Part shown: positions 55,227 through 64,000 of the stretch, one piece after another
How positions within the stretch are numbered: position 1 is the first letter of the stretch
How the letters are laid out: every line of letters begins with the position of its first letter
Source of the DNA: Siphonodentalium dalli
Lineage: Eukaryota > Mollusca > Scaphopoda > Gadilida > Siphonodentaliidae
Direction of reading: 5' to 3'
Assembly: GCA_032622095.1 (NCBI GenBank)
Contig: CP136064.1
Coordinates: 250,420,484 to 250,484,483 of the forward strand
DNA: 64,000 bases
The notes under the pieces: model-generated
Databases searched by the model: none
What the model was told of the DNA's origin: nothing
What the model saw: the letters and a program-made list of their open reading frames with translations, nothing else
Program-made: the position numbers and the translations under genes

Positions 55227-55604
55227 ATGACACCACAAATAGACACGTTTCAAAATCACTATAGGAAAAAACATTTGCAGGGTGGGTGGGCTTGGGGGAG
55301 GCGGGTGATACTGTCTAACAAACTTCAGCCCAAAATGTTCTTGACGGGGAAGTCGTATGTGATTGCCAATAGCAGCGTTCAAATGAACAGTTTCGTGCAT
55401 CCTATGTTGACAAGCTTGTTTCGAAACAATACAATTCATATTGAGAAGTTTAATGTTTATACTGGTACAGGCAGCCCAATCGTCACCCTCGTCGAATCGG
55501 CTTACCTATTTCAGACTCGTCTGTACACAGTCACCATCTTGCCGACGGACTACTTTAAATTTGAATATCCCGAGGGTTGTCGGAGTAGAACGAAGTATTT
55601 TTAG
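55227..55604 (+). CDS. Unrecognised 125-codon open frame
   Basis: Open from ATG at 55227 to TAG at 55602-55604, just downstream of the Crypton-like recombinase. The product has no domain I recognise, no signal peptide and only one Cys. The part after residue 30 (IANSSVQMNSFVHPMLTSLF) is less repetitive than its surroundings. It could be a second ORF or captured passenger of the element, an exon, or chance. No splice context is seen. Confidence 0.2.
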   Translation: MTPQIDTFQNHYRKKHLQGGWAWGRRVILSNKLQPKMFLTGKSYVIANSSVQMNSFVHPMLTSLFRNNTIHIEKFNVYTGTGSPIVTLVESAYLFQTRLYTVTILPTDYFKFEYPEGCRSRTKYF

Positions 55605-57730
55605 TTCCGTAAACTGGGAATTCCCAGATCTATTTCTGCATTCATGCCGGTGGTGTTTGTATTTCTCCTATTCGTGTGACAATTTTTAGCGAATATAATT
55701 GATGATAGCTCCGATACCGGTTTGATTTGTTGTGAAATTGTGTGAATATGTTCCCATTGCCACCGTGTTTCTTTTACGAAAATTTCACAACAACACTCTA
55801 TAATACAAAATCCTATAAACACGGGATCTTCAATAAATTCAATGGCAATAAATTATTGACATTGCTGGTAAGGTATTGATATTTCAAGTCATGGTATTTT
55901 AAATTACAAAATAAGCCTAACATGTTGAAAAATTCCACATAATCCAGACTAATTAAAATATGTATGCCAAATTCAATCAGAAAATGTTCTGAATAAGAGG
56001 GAAGCTGCCAACACTCAACAATATGCAGTACCAGTTGTTGATGATGATGATGTTCGCCCCGTTGATTTGTCGAGGCACATCTGGTAGAGTAGAATTAGTT
56101 GTCGTCCTTAAGAATAATCCTCCACGAATATTTTGAATATTGCGACACCCGTTGATCCTCAAAACAAGCTGCACATCCGTAGCTTTATATATATATACGT
56201 ATTTACAACTATATACCTTAAGGTTTGGAAGTATACTGTATATTAGTAAGTGGCACCCTATGGATTACACTGTGACCGTTGTTTGAGTATTGCAGTTCTC
56301 GCTCGGTGGATGTTATAGATATGTTCTCAGCTGCATAGTTCTATGTGGTTGGTTGTAGGTTCGTCAAATTTGTACTCCAACTAGAGCGATCGACTGTTGT
56401 CGACCAGATAGTGTCATCTGTTGAGAAGATGAGACTCGTATAGTCGGATTCCAGCAATCCAGTATTGTTCGTCAGTGCCAGAAGAGTGACACAAAGAGAA
56501 ACAAATTATTTCGTCAGTCAAGAAGTTGAAACTAACCAAAAACCAAATCCCCCAATAATATTTTGTCAAAGCTGAAAGCATAACCCCTATGTCAGTCGAG
56601 AACTGCAAACAAAATTGACCAAATGTCCTCTGTGTCAAGTTTTTAAACAATTGACGGAAAAATGTAGGAATACAAGTTCAGATAAAGTTTTGCATGTTGC
56701 GAAAAAAGTCGTGAGGAAGATAATTCCACAAAAAAGTAAGACGGACCTCATAATCGCAAGTGCATGGGTTACCTTGGTACTAAATATACTATATAAACTA
56801 TATAAAACTATATAAACAAATTTGATAAACAAATGTAGGAATAAAATCTCATACAAAATTATGCACATGACGGTCATGACCACAATTTAGAAGAAAACTA
56901 GTTTTCACCCTTATTTGAACTGATTGTAAAATATTTGCCCCTCAATTATGTGTATTACAACATAAATTCAGGAAAGACGCAATGTGAAACATACTGAGAA
57001 CCTGGTGTGGATTGAACAGCGGTGGGGTCTCAAGCCTATCTACCCCGTCACATTAGAAAATGCCATTAAATGGCATACATTGTTAAGTATAATGTACATG
57101 TAGCTTGAGGATGGAAGTGATCCATCATACTGCCATTCAATTCAACCAGGCCCGGCCCTCTAGTTTCATGTATCTTTCCATCTCTGACTGAATGTCCTAG
57201 GAATAAATTTTAAACTGTTTTTGCAGTCGCCTAAACATGACTCATGTAAAAGACTAAAACTCTAGCGAGTAATATACAATGACAGAAAACCTGGACTTGA
57301 CAATCAATGACATGAGGTCAGCAATATCATGGTACTACATGTATTACCCAGTATATACTTGAGAAGAAAGTCCCAATATTTGTCTCCAAGTATATCATCC
57401 ACATTAATTACTTTAGCCAGCAACATCAAGGTTATCACAATGCATGCAGGTAATGGTCACAGGATAATTGGATAGTTGGGTTTTTAGCCCTTCAAGAATT
57501 GGTTCAAGAATATCATCTATCTTTTCATATTTATGAATGTTTGGTAACCTTTCGCACAATTCCAAATATATATTTGGCCTATCTGGATTTTTCCAGGACT
57601 AATTGACTATTTCTGAACTGCAGGCATTGTTGTAGTTGCTTGATGGCGGCAGGAGTACATGTTGAATTTGTATTACATTAAAACATGTAGGGACCCATTC
57701 ATATCAATTGTCATTCAATATGACTATGCT
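55605..57730. other. Unresolved AT-rich DNA
   Basis: No gene, exon or defined repeat supported. A TA microsatellite lies at 56186-56200 and TATATAAAC words repeat at 56790-56815. Confidence 0.5.
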
Positions 57731-58500
57731 ATGCGGCTAAGAAAAAGTATCGTTGGTGACAATGAGGCATATATTTGCTGTGAAAGAGGAAATAATGAAA
57801 GTTCTGATAATTGTCATTGGATATTACCTAGTTAATCTCCCCTCCCCACCTGAATTGTTTTTACCTCAACACCAGTTAATCTTATTTTATCATTCAATAC
57901 ATGATGACTATGCGAATAAGAAAAACTATCATTGGTGACAAGGAAATATGTTTTTTCTTCGGCCGAGGCTCAGGTGTTAATAGTTTGGAAATTTTTGTAG
58001 ACTACATGTATTGAAAAATTTAGGCGGTGCTGTGGCAGGCGAGTTTTCGGGGGGGGGGGGGGGGTGAGATAAACTGGGTAATTTGAACTAATTTCCAATC
58101 TGTAATGGCTCTGCTGATGAAAAAACATACGGTACTTACTTGTCACCATGGATAGATTTTCTTAGTCGAATTGTCATATTGAATGATAAAATTAGACCAA
58201 CTGTCAAGGTAAGACAAATTCAGAGGGGGAGGGGGGGGGGGGGGGGTGGGGGGTAAACTAGCTAATTTTTAAGTAAAATTCTCCAAACTTTAATTATTGC
58301 CTCTTTCACAGAAATCACATGCCTCTTTGTCACCGATGATGGGGGTGGGGGGAATAATCTGGGTAATTTAATTTTCAACAAAAATAAATTCCGCACTGTA
58401 ATGACTTTGCTGAAGATAAAACATGCTTTGTTGTCACCAATGATAGTTTATCCGAGTCACATACATGTAGTCATATTGAATGATAAAATGAGAGTATCTG
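57731..58500. repeat. Local repeats in both orientations with long G-runs
   Basis: TCAATA-GACTATGC followed by TAAGAAAAA-TATC-TTGGTGACAA occurs at about 57715 and 57895. Its reverse (TTGTCACCA-GGATAG ... CATATTGAATGATAAAAT) occurs at about 58140 and 58440. G-runs of 10-17 lie near 58050, 58225 and 58345. Confidence 0.7.
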
Positions 58501-58544
58501 GCTACTACATGTTAACTCTTCCATGATGGGAGCTAGCTTCCTGA

Positions 58545-58740
58545 AATTTTGCGAAAACCATGTGCCAATGCATTTTCGTATATATGCGAGTCTCCCATAA
58601 GGAGCCTCCCATTTATAAGAGAATACATTGGCCTAACAATATTTATACCTTGTAATTTTAATCCACTGCATTCTCTTATATATACAAGTCTCCCTTGTAT
58701 TAAGCCATCTCCCTATTGGAGACTCGCAAGCTGAAGCGCA
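58545..58740. repeat. Decayed palindrome module P
   Basis: CATGTGCCAATGCATTTTCGTATATATGCGAG opens a hairpin like those in family D, but the tip is replaced (TCTCCCATAAGGAGCCTCCC), and the second palindrome (58665-58735) has lost much of its arm. Confidence 0.7.
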
Positions 58741-59790
58741 AATACCTATTAACACCAATTGACTTCCCTCAGCCACCACTGAATAATTCAGTCCATTTCA
58801 TACTAGTAGTATGGGTGGAATCTGATTCTAACAATTCATTCTTGACACCCATCATTAGGAAAGTGCTTGAGTGATGTCTCCATGTCCTGAGTCAATTTTA
58901 GATTGTAAAGGGGGAATCTCTGCATATTAATTTTTATTTGCACTTCAGCGCAATTGAATTACCCATCGCCTTCGGTGTAAGTGTGTTGTATTATGAATTG
59001 AACTTCGGTGTAAAGGATGCTCTAACGCAAATATCGTATACACTTGCGCTTAAATAGGCTTATAAATCTCAAATAAGGAATGAATGTGAAAAAGGTCTCC
59101 CATAAATTATTATCCAATAGATTGTTGACAACTACATGTATACATGTACTAGTACAATAATCAATATCGATAAGCAGCACAATCAATAATTAATGTATGT
59201 ATGTACTTCTCCAGTACAGTACGAGGTACTCACCTTTTTTCATATTCGGCATAACTCAACCGAGTGTGACCTCCAATATTCACAAAGCAAGCCGACAATC
59301 CCCTCTGAGCCTGACACATACATGTACTGACATAAATGTAACTTGGTCCTGCATCAGCGAAGTGAGTGGGAATTGGGCAAGCAATGATAACAATCATCGG
59401 TCTTTTCCTTTGGTAACGCTTCATCTATAGCCAAGATGACAGCTGGAAAATCACACTTTTCCCGATAAATTCATAACCAGTTGGAAGTATTATTGATTTA
59501 ACTTTTAACTTAAGCGCATCTATGATCTAATTGTTTGGGTTTTAATTTATATGGAATTTTTTATTCACATTTGGCATAACTCAGATGTCTGTCGAACTGT
59601 TCAAGTTGTTTTGACATAATTATGATAATAACAGTGATTTTTTTGTTGTAGAATGTTGTTGTGTTCTTTAATCACTTGGCCTACTTTAACTTTGTTGATT
59701 CAAGATCCTTGGGCTTGGTGCTAAAAATATGCTTTACTCTTTACCAGTACATCAATCTGACACCAGTTGCTGAGCGTGCTTCATAGAAAG
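58741..59790. other. Unresolved DNA with CTTAAG/GCGC motifs
   Basis: 58945-59060 holds CAGCGCAATTGAATTACCC, two TTCGGTGTAA and CTTGCGCTTAAAT, related to the palindrome clusters at 10.1-10.9 kb; 59507-59517 has ACTTAAGCGCA. No gene. Confidence 0.45.
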
Positions 59791-59799
59791 TTAAACTGA

Positions 59800-60135
59800 A
59801 ATGTAACTAGAGGTCAGATTCCATGGAATCAGATATACTTCCATGGTATTCCATCCCATCCCATCCCATCCCGACCTGACCTTGGTCTTCAAAATGGTCA
59901 ATCGAAGGTCAAATCGGGTAAAACATGCGGATTTCCACGAAATTTGATACCTAGGGGTACTTTTGTCCGGGGAGTCTTTTGGGCGGGTCAAGTCGTGACC
60001 CCGACCTGACATTGACATTCGAAATGGTAAGTTCAAGGTCAAATCGAGTAAAACGATCGGATTTCGACGAAATTTTATACCTAGGAAAACTTTTGTCCGG
60101 GGAGTGTTTTGGACAGGTCAAATCGTGACAATAGG
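59800..60135 (-). repeat. Family B fragment, minus strand, two units
   Basis: Two ~120-bp units with ACCCCGACCTGAC, AAGGTCAAATCG, GGATTTC-ACGAAATTT-ATACCTAGG and TTTTGTCCGGGGAGT, the reverse of the internal repeats at 5770-6130. A TCCCA microsatellite run lies at 59850-59872. Confidence 0.8.
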
Positions 60136-60189
60136 TTACTTTTACAGTAGAGCGGACATACCTATATAGTATATCGGTGAGCATATTCA

Positions 60190-60900
60190 TGCATTTGCCT
60201 TGCTTCTTGCTAAGTCCGTTTGAATTTGCGTCATGAAGAGAGGGTTTGAATTTGAGTAATATATATCACCCGTCACAACGTTATACGCTACCAGGGTTAA
60301 ACCGTTCAATATAAATTATTAAAAAGTGTACTAATCTTGCGTATATATACTACTTATCACATCCACTCATCGAAAAGTTTTTATCTCAATATATGATTTT
60401 CGGAGTAATTTTGCCCATTTGATCTTCGGTGGAATTTTCCAAATCTGAACCCACCCGACACAAACACTCCCTTGAGCAGGTTGCGTTTATATTAGAGAGG
60501 TCAAATTTTAGAGTCATACCTACAGTATACCGGCTTATGTACCACCGCATTAAACTCGCTCCTACATCGGCCCGTTTGGATTTGGGGCTAAAAATCGGCT
60601 AGTGATAGACTACAGAAGTATACATATTTATGATATATAGCGTTGTCACGAGTAAACCGTTCCATCTGAAAATTAGAAAATTGCGCTCTAGATGCGCGTG
60701 AACACTAGCTATCAGATGTACTCGTCAAAAAAAATTATCTCGATGTTTGAATTTGAAGTATAGCGGTCAAGATTTGGGGGGGGGCGTGAATAGAATATCC
60801 AAATGTACCTGCTACATTACCTTGCTCTTTAATTAGCCCTTTTGGATTTGGTGGGAAGAATAGGTGCATTTTCCTGTTCCCCGTATAGCGGAAAGGGGTA
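60190..60900 (+). repeat. Diverged ~270-350-bp repeats, about 3 units
   Basis: The phrase TTGCT-CTT---TA----CCGTTTGAATTTG appears near 60198, 60560 and 60825, followed in each unit by TATACGTTG/AGCGTTGTCACGAGTAAACCGTTC-like and ATTATCTCGATGTTTGA-like segments. Confidence 0.5.
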
Positions 60901-61004
60901 TATATATATAGTCACGCATTTCAATCAGTTTGGATATACAGTTTAAATATACACAGTTATATGCCTATATATTTAATACTAATATATTTTCTTATAAATT
61001 AACA

Positions 61005-61081
61005 GCGCAGTCCGTAGACCAGTGGTGAGAGCGTCAAACCCTCAGTTTGTGTTTTATTGCGACGTGAGTTCGAATCCCGTC
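61005..61081 (+). ncRNA. tRNA-like polymerase III unit, copy 1
   Basis: A-box-like TAGACCAGTGGTGAGAGCG and B-box AGTTCGAATCCC, then TTTTTTT at 61091. An anticodon-like stem CAAAC/GTTTG encloses CCTCA-type sequence. Pairing of the T-arm and acceptor is poor, so a functional tRNA is unlikely; a tRNA-derived SINE or small RNA is more plausible. Confidence 0.45.
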
Positions 61082-61275
61082 AAATTATCTTTTTTTATTT
61101 TTTATTTTTAACATGTTTTGGTGTATTTTAATCATCAAATACGAATAATACCAAACTAAAGATAATGTAAAGATGCTTTTTATATTCGATTTCAATCAAT
61201 TTGAATATAAAGTTTAAATATACACAGTTATATGCCTATATATTTAATACTAATATATTTTCTTATAAATTAACA

Positions 61276-61352
61276 GCGCAGTGCGTAGCCCAGAGGTGAG
61301 AGCGTCAAACCTTCAGTTTGTGTTTTATTGCGACGTGAGTTCGAATCCCGTC
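61276..61352 (+). ncRNA. tRNA-like polymerase III unit, copy 2
   Basis: Carries a canonical-looking A-box (TAGCCCAGAGGTGAGAGCG) and the same B-box and T-run; the loop reads CTTCA. Confidence 0.45.
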
Positions 61353-61546
61353 AAATTATCTTTTTTTATTTTTTATTTTTAACATGTTTTGGTGTATTTT
61401 AATCATCAAATACGAATAATACCAAACTAAAGATAATGTAAAGATGCTTTTTATATTCGATTTCAATCAATTTGAATATAAAGTTTAAATATACACAGTT
61501 ATATGCCTATATATTTAATACTAATATATTTTCTTATAAATTAACA

Positions 61547-61623
61547 GCGCAGTGCGTAGCCCAGAGGTGAGAGCGTCAAACCTTCAGTTTGTGTTTTATT
61601 GCGACGTGAGTTCGAATCCCGTC
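61547..61623 (+). ncRNA. tRNA-like polymerase III unit, copy 3
   Basis: Identical by eye to copy 2 over the tRNA-like part; its T-run is shortened to TTTTTG. Confidence 0.45.
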
Positions 61624-61944
61624 AAATTATCTTTTTGTATTTTTTATTTTTAACATGTTTTGGTGTATTTTAATCATCAAATACGAATAATACCAAACTA
61701 AAGATAATGTAAAATGTGTTATTGAATCGGATATAAAACAATAAACACGTGGGTCGGTTTTCGCATATATAACATGAAGCGCGCTTAATGAACGTTCGGT
61801 CCGAAGAATATAATGAGTGATTAACAACAACACACAAATAGTTTGAACGTAATCGAACAGAAAAGAGCGTTCTCTATAAGTAGATTCCTTTATGGTAGGA
61901 ATAATGAGCGGTTGTTTCACGTTTGCTTTTTTGACAAGACTTAA

Positions 61945-62170
61945 ATGACGGAGTACGAAACTATCAGTGGTGTTTTAGTTTGCGAAAGTATAAAAGGAGT
62001 CATTTCCAATTCGGCAGACATATACTCACGGAAAGAATTGAATGTCTATCAGCAGTATACTACGGTTTATAACAATATACAAATTGATCTTACGAAACTG
62101 ATGATGTTTGCATGTTTCTATGTGTTTATCGTTGTTATCGCAAACGGAATAATTGGCTATACGTCGTCAT
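61945..62170 (+). CDS. Possible first exon of a type II membrane protein
   Basis: ATG at 61945 (A at -3) opens about 50 hydrophilic residues, then LMMFACFYVFIVVIANGIIG, a clear membrane segment, followed by YTSS. A donor-like TTAC|GTTAGT ends it at about 62170 in phase 1. The layout, a short cytoplasmic part, one anchor and a phase 1 donor, parallels the anchor exon at 8118-8172 (QITKIAVG versus QIDLTKLMM). It could be the start of a neighbouring paralogue. A TATAAAA at 61732-61738 lies upstream. Without the splice the frame stops at 62178. Confidence 0.4.
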
Positions 62171-62178
62171 TACGTTAG

Positions 62179-62950
62179 TAGAAATATACACCGTATAACG
62201 AAGGCTTGTTTGACCAAATTAATGTAATGTTTGTATTTTGTTTGGTTGTATATGATATGCAATGCGTTGAAGATGCGAAAGAAAATACAAAAGTGAAATG
62301 CACGCACGCAGATAGCTCATGACACACTCTACACGATAAAATGATAATTTACCACACACCATGGGCTACACAATTTACGAATAGGTGGGTTTATATTAAA
62401 ATCCAAGTTATTTGCTTTATAACGGCTCCGATATAAACTCATACCAATATACCACTCTGGAAATGATTGTTGGAATTCGACGGGCGTTCTATCAGTTCTA
62501 TGGTAGACGATTGAGACTGGTCCGCGGCAAGACGGGTGTATTCGAATCGGAGGTAGGTTCCATCCCACGGGGGATGGGGTAGCCGGAGGAAGGAGAGAGG
62601 GGAGTGACAAATTTTTGGCGTATATATAGATAATATATATTATATATATAAGCGGAATTATTTTGAAGAGCTCTTTTCACTTGACTGAGAAAAAAATAAT
62701 GTTCTAAGTCCAAAAGTTTTGGTTGAAATATTGGAGCCTTTTTCAAAAAGTGAAAACAAAATGAACGACTTTTCTGGAACAGGGCGATTTCGATCCGTTT
62801 TGGACTCTGGATTCCCCAAAAGTTATCTCCGTTTCGCGTGTAGCATAATATGACTTTTATGAATAAGTAACGGATAGTTCGGGGAATGAGATGTGAGCTT
62901 GTACAACATTCGTTCATAGTTCGCGAATTACATTTGGATAGACATATTTC
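62179..62950. other. Unresolved DNA
   Basis: A TATATA microsatellite lies at 62620-62650. Minus-strand open frames at 62329-62917 show no domain. It would be intronic if the exon at 61945 is real. Confidence 0.45.
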
Positions 62951-63800
62951 TGTTATATCCCAAATTTCATATGATTCGGAGAAGAATTAAAAATTGGTAC
63001 CGCAGACCACCCCTCCCCTGACCCACAATACTGGACCTAAACTTGCAAACTTTGAGGGCCCGTAACTCTTGCATTTCTTCTCGGATTACAAAAATCCTTT
63101 CCGGTATGGGTTTGTTTTCGTTCAGGGAATCTACATACTTAAATAGATGAATGTCAATAATAAAAAAAAATTGCGAAAATATTGCCCCCACCCCAGTGTA
63201 AAAATATATGTCCAACCCTGTCAAATTTTCTTCCTCGGACTAAGCTGACAACGGTCAACACGACTACAAAAACCAAATACAGTTATCTGGAATGATACGG
63301 GAGGACAACAGAGTACAATAAAATAGAGGTTTGCCAACTATGGGCGGTAACTCTTCAGGGAAAGGGCGGACCGAAGTTTTTATGCCCGTGGGCAGTAGTG
63401 CATATCGAGATGTGCATACGGTCTAATTTTCGATGCTCTGCTTCTTATAATTTCCGAGATAATAAAATGACATTTTTTCAAATAAAGGGAGATAACTCCT
63501 CGGGGAAAACGCGGACAATATTCGTTATGCGACGATGGCATACAACTCTTTGATCCCAAGATACGTACCAAGTTTTAGTGTGCTACTCCTGGTACTTTTC
63601 GAGTAATAAGGGTTGCAAAAGTGTCCAGTATAATAATAATAATAATGAAAAATAATCGAAAAAGGGCCATAACTCTGTCAAAATATATTGGACCAACATC
63701 CGGATAGCATTATTTTTAGTAGACCTTAGATGCCTACATTCGCTAGAGATTTCGCGGTCCTCCTCCCATTAGTTTCTCAGTATTTCCAATTAAACAGAAA
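62951..63800. repeat. Mollusc-type ATAACTC repeats, about 4 units
   Basis: GGGCCCGTAACTCTTGCA (63058), GGGCGGTAACTCTTCAGGGA (63342), AAAGGGAGATAACTCCTCGG (63484) and AAAGGGCCATAACTCTGTCA (63660) introduce related ~150-250-bp units with CGGACC-AAGTTTTTATG and GGTACTTTTCGAGTAAT-like segments. The motif is familiar from bivalve non-coding DNA. Confidence 0.6.
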
Positions 63801-64000
63801 ACGGCCGCAGTAGAAAAACAATATACTTCCTTGGTTACACCATGGAAGTATAATAATAGGGCAAATCATGAGCTCAATAAATCGCAGTTAAGGGACGGAA
63901 AATATGAATTAGGATGATTATATCTTTCCCTTAACATGTGTGGGTTGATCTCAAGTGTTTGGGAGTGACCCCACCCCTGCCTCGAAATTGGGTGACGGGA
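63801..64000. other. Right edge of window, nothing recognised
   Basis: No feature supported. Confidence 0.5.

Larger units (their letters stand above)
60922..61712 (+). repeat. 271-bp tandem repeat ×3 with tRNA-like segments
   Basis: The landmark GCGCAGT occurs at 61005, 61276 and 61547, exactly 271 bp apart. Copies 2 and 3 are nearly identical; copy 1 differs slightly. Each unit is an AT-rich spacer plus a ~77-nt tRNA-like sequence followed by a T-run. Confidence 0.95.

Noticed and set aside
61276-61352. Functional tRNA gene
   Set aside because: A- and B-boxes are good, but the T-arm and acceptor pairing are poor, the variable region is long and position 33 is not T.
62329-62917. Minus-strand open frames of 93 and 139 codons
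   Set aside because: They overlap a TA microsatellite and show no domain or consistent splice sites.

Overview
The window is nuclear DNA of an animal, most likely a bivalve or another mollusc. It is AT-rich, its real coding sequence is sparse and split by introns, and almost everything else is transposon debris. The mollusc assignment is an inference. It rests on a nanos gene, a type II C-type-lectin gene, CR1/Jockey-like LINEs, a Crypton-like tyrosine recombinase, and the short motif GGGAGATAACTC (with GGGCCATAACTC) at 63-64 kb, which is common in bivalve non-coding DNA. No prokaryotic features are present.

Two host genes are well supported. The first is a plus-strand gene running from at least 8118 to 49752. 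Its six recognised exons join with matching splice phases and encode a membrane anchor, a C-type lectin-like domain (CTLD, two exons), a PAN/apple-like cysteine domain (one exon) and a second CTLD (two exons). Each domain is a phase 1-1 module, a textbook exon-shuffling layout. The two CTLD first-half exons are exactly the same length (196 bp). The gene continues beyond the last exon found, and its first exon was not identified. The second gene is an intronless nanos (44674-45375, 233 residues, complete double CCHC zinc finger) on the same strand inside the intron between exons 5 and 6. A possible first exon of another type II membrane protein lies at 61945-62170.

The introns hold the repeats. 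Layout: 1-838, 60-bp satellite; 841-2265, minus-strand LINE relics and a tRNA-derived SINE; 3340-4720, degenerate ~145-bp tandem repeat; 5367-8100, a family A MITE interrupted by a three-unit family B array; 8118-9437, lectin exons 1-2; 9.4-22.4 kb, a repeat-packed intron including a five-level nest of insertions (16625-21845); 22411-22643, exon 3; 24-29 kb, foldback MITEs; 29418-29684, exon 4; 32-33.5 kb, large foldbacks; 34352-37627, a LINE with a candidate target duplication; 38-41.3 kb, minisatellites and a family C MITE; 42324-42519, exon 5; 43-44 kb, foldbacks; nanos; 47-48 kb, a LINE relic; 48590-49054, a family D MITE; 49526-49752, exon 6; 49787-52285, a 793-bp unit in triplicate; 53559-55145, a Crypton-like recombinase; 57.7-61 kb, mixed local repeats; 60922-61712, three 271-bp units each carrying a tRNA-like sequence and a T-run.

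Repeat family names used below are labels for this annotation only. A: TTAA-flanked MITE with AGGTACTCAATCCGA-type ends. B: element starting near GACCCGACTTCGTCCGG that occurs as head-to-tail arrays. C: 494-bp TTAA-flanked MITE. D: ~463-bp TA-flanked MITE with two hairpins. E: foldback built on AGAATGAGGTCCCC. F: G-rich repeat. P: the 69-nt palindrome module found inside D and elsewhere.
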